A stretch of DNA of 64,000 nt, taken from positions 1 through 64,000 of the forward strand of contig NZ_WUYX01000028.1 of the NCBI RefSeq assembly GCF_009834785.1. The letters run 5' to 3'. The translations under genes were made by a program, and so were the position numbers. The stretch comes from Natronorubrum halalkaliphilum. GTDB lineage: Archaea; Halobacteriota; Halobacteria; Halobacteriales; Natrialbaceae. The notes under the pieces are model-generated. The model worked only from the letters and a program-made list of their open reading frames with translations. It searched no databases and was not told where the DNA came from. Position 1 is the stretch's first letter; each line of letters begins with the position of its first letter. This document shows, in pieces, positions 59,958 through 64,000 of the stretch.

Positions 59958-61694
59958 ATGAGTGAAATCGCTCTCGCGGCCGACTTCGCCATTATCATCG
60001 TCGTCGCGACGACCGTCGGCATTATTGCCCGCCAGACGGGCCAGCCGACGATCATCGCCTACATCCTTACGGGGCTGATCCTCGGGCCGGTAATGTTCGA
60101 TATCGTCACCGAGGAAGGGCTGGTCGAGAGCATGGCCGAACTCGGTCTCGGATTCTTGCTCTTCTTGCTCGGGATGAAGATGCGGTTCGACGACATCCGC
60201 GAGATTCTGCGGCCCATCGTCAACATCGCGGTCTGGCAGACGATCCTCCAGACGGCACTCGCACTCGCGGTCGCCTGGGCGCTCGGATTCGATCCCACCG
60301 AGATCGTCATCATCGCGCTCGCGACCGTTTTCGGTGCGACGCCGATCATCGTCAAGATCCTCACCGACAAGGACGAGATCACGTCGCTGCCCGGGAAGAT
60401 CGACGTCGGCGTGTTGATCGTCCAGGACATCTATCTGGTCGTCGTTCTCGCCCTGCTCGGGGCGGAGGAACTCGGCAGCGCGAGCGAAATCGCAACCACC
60501 CTCGGCGTCATCGCCGTGATGATGACCTTCATCGGCCTCTTCTCGGTTGCGTCCTCGAGATATCTGCTCCCGACGCTGTTTCGCCGAATCGCGGACAACA
60601 AGGACGTCTTCCTCGTCGTCGCCATCGCCTGGGCGTTCCTCTTTATCGCCGTCTCCGAACAGTTCGATCTCTCCCTCGAGGTCGGTGCCTTCCTCGCCGG
60701 CATCAGTCTCGCCCAGTTGCCCTACAGCAAGGAACTCGAGGATCGCATTACCCCGATTACGGACTTCTTTATCCTCATCTTCTTCGCCAGTATCGGGCTT
60801 CGGCTCGCGGCTGACGACCTGCTGGCGTACTGGCTCGAGGCCGTCATTGCCTCGGTCGTCATGATGGTCGGCAACTTCTGGATCATGTTCTATCTGATCG
60901 ACCGGGAGGATTTCAGCGTCGAGACCTCCTTTCTGGGGGCGATCAACATGGTCCAGGTCAGCGAGTTCTCGCTGGTCGTCGGTGCACTCGCGGTCCAACA
61001 GGGATACATCGGAACCGATATCCTCGGCTATCTGAGCCTGATGGCGCTGTTGACGATGAGCGTCTCGACGTACATTATCAACTACAACCACACACTCTAC
61101 GCACAAACGCGGCCGTGGTTCAGCCGCTTCGAATCCGCGGACAAGAACGACGTCGACCTGGGAGAATACAACGACCACGCCATCGCGATCGGCTACGACG
61201 AGATCACCGAGCGAGTGCTTCCCGTCCTCGAGGACGAGTACGACGACGTGGTCATTATCGACCGGCAGACGGATCACATCGACGCGCTCGAGGAGGAAGG
61301 ACGATACGACTACATTTACGGCGACTTCCGTCACGGTGAGATCCGGAAGGCGGCGAATCTGAAGGGGGCGTCGTTCGTCCTGAGCTCGACCGTGCAGGCG
61401 GACGTGAACAGAGCCCTGTTGGAGGAAGTCGACGACGACGCGACGGTGTTCGTCGAGGCCGAGCGCATCGACGACGCGCGCGAGCTCTACGACCGCGGTG
61501 CGGCCTACGTCATCATGAGTACGTACCTGACCGCCGAGAAACTGAGCGAGTACGTCGAGCAGTACGTCACCGACCGCGAAGCGTTCCGGCGATTGATCGA
61601 ACGTGATATCGAGCGGATCGTGGATCGGGACGGCGACGTCCCGGCCGATCGTGAGCGGCGGGCGACCGAGACGGGAGGTGAGGACGATGACTGA
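59958..61694 (+). CDS. CPA2 cation:proton antiporter with degenerate TrkA-N domain
   Basis: This 578-residue KefB/CPA2-type protein has twelve or so helices (about residues 1-385), starting LAADFAIIIVVATTVGIIAR with LGLGFLLFLLGMKMRFDDIR and SLEVGAFLAGISLAQLPYSK. The C-terminal domain resembles TrkA-N, but the dinucleotide motif GxGxxG reads AIAIGYDEITERVL, so NAD binding is doubtful, unlike the next gene. The acidic tail is haloarchaeal. It overlaps the downstream antiporter by 8 nt, suggesting coupled translation. Confidence 0.85.
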   Translation: MSEIALAADFAIIIVVATTVGIIARQTGQPTIIAYILTGLILGPVMFDIVTEEGLVESMAELGLGFLLFLLGMKMRFDDIREILRPIVNIAVWQTILQTALALAVAWALGFDPTEIVIIALATVFGATPIIVKILTDKDEITSLPGKIDVGVLIVQDIYLVVVLALLGAEELGSASEIATTLGVIAVMMTFIGLFSVASSRYLLPTLFRRIADNKDVFLVVAIAWAFLFIAVSEQFDLSLEVGAFLAGISLAQLPYSKELEDRITPITDFFILIFFASIGLRLAADDLLAYWLEAVIASVVMMVGNFWIMFYLIDREDFSVETSFLGAINMVQVSEFSLVVGALAVQQGYIGTDILGYLSLMALLTMSVSTYIINYNHTLYAQTRPWFSRFESADKNDVDLGEYNDHAIAIGYDEITERVLPVLEDEYDDVVIIDRQTDHIDALEEEGRYDYIYGDFRHGEIRKAANLKGASFVLSSTVQADVNRALLEEVDDDATVFVEAERIDDARELYDRGAAYVIMSTYLTAEKLSEYVEQYVTDREAFRRLIERDIERIVDRDGDVPADRERRATETGGEDDD

Positions 61695-63372
61695 CCTGAT
61701 CACGGCCCTCGCGGTCGTTTTCATCACCGCCGGAGTGTTCCTGCTGATCGCGAACCAGCTTTCGCTCTCGTCGATTCCGTTCTACCTCCTCGCGGGGCTG
61801 GTTATCTCCGCCGGAGGATTCGTCTCCGAACCGGAGCTGATCGAACTCGCTCAGTGGGGGATCGCGTTTCTCGTCTTCACCTTCGGCTTCCGCACGGACT
61901 TCAGCTCCGTCGAGTCGGTGATCAGGGACGCGGAGACCGCCGCCGTCACGCAGCTGCTCGTCGTCGGCCCGATCGCGTTCGGCGTGGCCCACCTGGTGTT
62001 CGGCTTCGGCCTCGAGAACGCCGTCTACTTCGCGATCGCGGCGACGCTGAGTTCGACGATCGTCGGCGCGCGCGAACTCGAGCAGGAAATTCGGAGCAAC
62101 CTCGTCCACGGCCGACTCGCTTCGTCGGTCCACTTCTTCGACGACCTGCTGGCGATCGGGCTCATCGTCATGCTCTCCGCCGAGCAGTACACGTCGACGC
62201 TCGTCACGTCCAAGATCGGCTACGGCGTGATCCTCCTGCTCGTCGCGTTTCTGGTCTACCGACACGGGTTCCCGCTGCTGGTTCGGCTCGCAAGCGGCTC
62301 GGACGAGCTCGTGATGATGGGCAGCATCTCGATTCTCATCGCGTTCATCGCCGGAGCCGAGTACGCCGGCGTCTCGATCGTCGTCGGCGCGTTCGCCGCC
62401 GGCATCGCGATCCGCGGGGACGACGTCTCCTCGCTCGGTGTCCGAAACGGGATCGCCTCCATTCGGGATTTTTTCGTCGCGATCTTCTTCGTCACCCTCG
62501 GCGCGCTCGTCGCCGTTCCCAGCCCCGGCGTCCTGCTCGTCGCGGCCACGCTCGCCGCGCTCGTCCTCTTCGTCAACCCGCTCGTGCTCATGCTCGCGTT
62601 CGTCTACGAGGGGTACGACGCCCGCACCGCGTTCCTCTCGAGTACGAGTCTCAATCAGGTGAGCGAACTCTCGCTCGTCATCGCCATCCAGGCGCTGTTG
62701 CTCGGAAACATCTCCGAGACGTTGTTCGAGGCGATCATCCTCGCGGCCGCGGCGACGATGATCCTGACCTCGGTCGCCCGCCGATACGAGGAACCCGTCT
62801 ACCGCTCGCTCGTGGAGCGACTCGTCGCGGGCCGACAGACGCGAAAGATCGACGAGCGGAGCGCGGTCGCGGACGATCTCGAAGAGCACATTGTGGTCGT
62901 CGGCTACGGCCGACAGGGCCGACGGATCGTCGAAACCTGCGAGCGACTCGACCGCGAGTACGTCGTCATGGACAACGATCCCGTCCTCTGGGACGACATG
63001 CGCGCGGAGTGTCGCAACTACGTCTTCGGCGACGCCATGTCCACCTATCCGTGGGAGAAAGCCCGCGTCACGGAGGCCGAACTCGTCGTCTCGACGGTCG
63101 ATCACCACCCCGTCTCGGAGGCGATCCTCGAGGTCGAGACAGACGCGGACGTGATCCTCCGGTCTGAGACGTCAGGCGACGCGCGAGCGTTGCTCGATCG
63201 GGGGGCGACCTACGTGAGCGTGCCGAACGTGCTCGCGGGTGAACAGCTGATCGCGACCGTGTCGGAACTCACCGCCGGTGAGACGGACCTCGACGCGCTC
63301 GAGCGAGAGCAACTGCAGTACTTCCAGACGCTCGAGCGGTACGGACTCGCGACGCGCGAGGATCGCGTATAG
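61687..63372 (+). CDS. CPA2 cation:proton antiporter with intact TrkA-N domain
   Basis: This 561-residue membrane antiporter has twelve or so helices (to about residue 375: LITALAVVFITAGVFLLIAN, VSIVVGAFAAGIAIRGDD) and then a TrkA-N regulatory domain with the intact dinucleotide motif HIVVVGYGRQGRRIVETCER and the later MDNDPVLWDDMRAECRNYVF. The start is the ATG at 61687 overlapping the previous gene by 8 nt. The two antiporter genes form an operon; they may act as a pair. The ion may be K+ or Na+; unknown. Confidence 0.88.
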   Translation: MTDLITALAVVFITAGVFLLIANQLSLSSIPFYLLAGLVISAGGFVSEPELIELAQWGIAFLVFTFGFRTDFSSVESVIRDAETAAVTQLLVVGPIAFGVAHLVFGFGLENAVYFAIAATLSSTIVGARELEQEIRSNLVHGRLASSVHFFDDLLAIGLIVMLSAEQYTSTLVTSKIGYGVILLLVAFLVYRHGFPLLVRLASGSDELVMMGSISILIAFIAGAEYAGVSIVVGAFAAGIAIRGDDVSSLGVRNGIASIRDFFVAIFFVTLGALVAVPSPGVLLVAATLAALVLFVNPLVLMLAFVYEGYDARTAFLSSTSLNQVSELSLVIAIQALLLGNISETLFEAIILAAAATMILTSVARRYEEPVYRSLVERLVAGRQTRKIDERSAVADDLEEHIVVVGYGRQGRRIVETCERLDREYVVMDNDPVLWDDMRAECRNYVFGDAMSTYPWEKARVTEAELVVSTVDHHPVSEAILEVETDADVILRSETSGDARALLDRGATYVSVPNVLAGEQLIATVSELTAGETDLDALEREQLQYFQTLERYGLATREDRV

Positions 63373-63410
63373 TCCTCCCAACGGGAGGCAAATCAGAGCT
63401 CTCGGAGGTG

Positions 63411-64000
63411 TCAGGAGGTGGCCTGGGAGTGTGATTCCAGTTCGGCCAGCTGCTCGTCTCGGAGCTCCGCGGGCGTCCGCTCGCCGTCGAGTACGCTCTC
63501 GATCTGGGTGACGAGTTGCTGTCCGGCGAGGAGATCCGACTGGCTAACGTACAGCGCGCCCGCCTCGAGCAGTTCGAGGGCGATCGTTCGATCGTTGGCC
63601 CGAAGCGTGAGATCCGCGTCGAACTCGAACGACAGGAGCCGCCTCGAGACGGGGTCCGAGTCCACTGTCGAAACGACGATCCGCGCGTCGTCGACGTTCG
63701 CTTTCTCCCAGGTGTATCGTTCCATCGCGTCGCCGAAGACGAACGCGTCACACTCCGCGACGACCGTTTCCCTGCGAACCGGGTCGTTCTCGATGACGAC
63801 GTACGGCTGGTTGTCCTCTTCGCAAGCTTCGATCAGCTTCCGGCCGTGTCGACCGTAGCCGACGATGACCACGTGGTCGGAGAGTTCTCTGGGGACGTCG
63901 CTCAGTGTATCGATTCGCTCGTGGTTGGCGGAGAGCACACCCCGATCGGCCAGCGTGCGGTAGATTCGCTCGTCGTAGCGCTGGGTGAGACTCGAGACCA
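63411..64000 (-). CDS. Partial CPA2/TrkA-N protein, cut by window edge
   Basis: The frame is open to base 64000 on the minus strand, so only the C-terminal part is visible (about 195 residues). It includes TQRYDERIYRTLADRG, which is the end of the membrane part, then the TrkA-N domain HVVIVGYGRHGRKLIEACEE with intact GxGxxG and VFGDAMERYTWEKANVDDAR. It is closely similar to the C-terminus of the 61687 gene, giving three related antiporters in tandem or convergent array. Confidence 0.85.
   Translation of the reverse strand, partial: VSSLTQRYDERIYRTLADRGVLSANHERIDTLSDVPRELSDHVVIVGYGRHGRKLIEACEEDNQPYVVIENDPVRRETVVAECDAFVFGDAMERYTWEKANVDDARIVVSTVDSDPVSRRLLSFEFDADLTLRANDRTIALELLEAGALYVSQSDLLAGQQLVTQIESVLDGERTPAELRDEQLAELESHSQATS

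Noticed and set aside
59871-63108. Two long minus-strand frames opposite the CPA2 genes
   Set aside because: They are E/R/D-rich shadows of genes with recognised membrane helices and TrkA-N motifs.
1-64000. CRISPR array, rRNA genes or a replication origin
   Set aside because: No regularly spaced direct repeats, rRNA-like sequence, or Orc1/Cdc6 gene with origin repeats was seen.

Overview
This window is haloarchaeal chromosome. Supporting signs are high GC with strong acidic bias in nearly every protein, haloarchaea-specific families (HalOD1 output domain, amphi-Trp, Tat lipoproteins), archaeal ribosomal proteins (eL32, eL19, eS4), Cbf5, RNase P component 1, and TATA-like boxes 25-29 nt before start codons, which implies leaderless transcripts. 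The closest group is probably the Natrialbaceae, but that is inference from gene content only. There are no rRNA genes and no CRISPR array.

Layout. 1-2310: a sparse accessory edge with a HalOD1/DUF7504-like protein and tiny zinc-ribbon genes abutting the 3' end of tRNA-Pro(GGG). 2528-7901: a complete branched-chain amino-acid-type ABC importer (substrate-binding protein, LivG, LivF, LivH, LivM). 8235-10854: Cbf5, cytidylate kinase and the EMC3/TMCO1-like DUF106 protein. 11058-16087: two AT-rich pilin-like surface proteins flanking a multiply frameshifted mgtE remnant. 16104-17641: adenylate kinase, a conserved haloarchaeal protein and an amphi-Trp protein. 18050-25759: cytochrome c oxidase (subunit II, fused subunits I+III, a small subunit IV), a subtilase and a polytopic membrane protein. 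25992-40591: the archaeal S10/spc ribosomal superoperon, read on the minus strand from a SPOUT-type methyltransferase and uL3 down to SecY. 40897: tRNA-Gly(GCC) followed by about 600 bases without a gene. 41592-50573: small regulatory and housekeeping genes (HalOD1, thiamine-binding, UspA, copper chaperone-like, Mch, HAD, GTPBP1-like GTPase, cupredoxin, PyrF, VOC). 50677-56327: a divergent set that looks like cell-surface or glycan metabolism (a deacetylase-fold lipoprotein with altered catalytic motifs, an alkaline-phosphatase-superfamily enzyme and a carbamoyltransferase). 56499-64000: methylglyoxal synthase, UspA, an APC permease with Usp domains, and three CPA2 antiporters with TrkA-N domains.

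How it fits together. The block L15-SecY-Adk-DUF106-Cmk-Cbf5 is normally compact in haloarchaea. Here it is split twice, by the cytochrome oxidase/protease group and by the surface-protein/mgtE-remnant island. The strongest unexplained signals are that island, a family of palindromic intergenic repeats (an 80-bp near-perfect palindrome at 43221-43300, an element at 49525-49606, and a recurring 17-nt motif at 9853, 41204 and 49590), the tRNA-flanking fragments, and the carbamoyltransferase/phosphatase operon.
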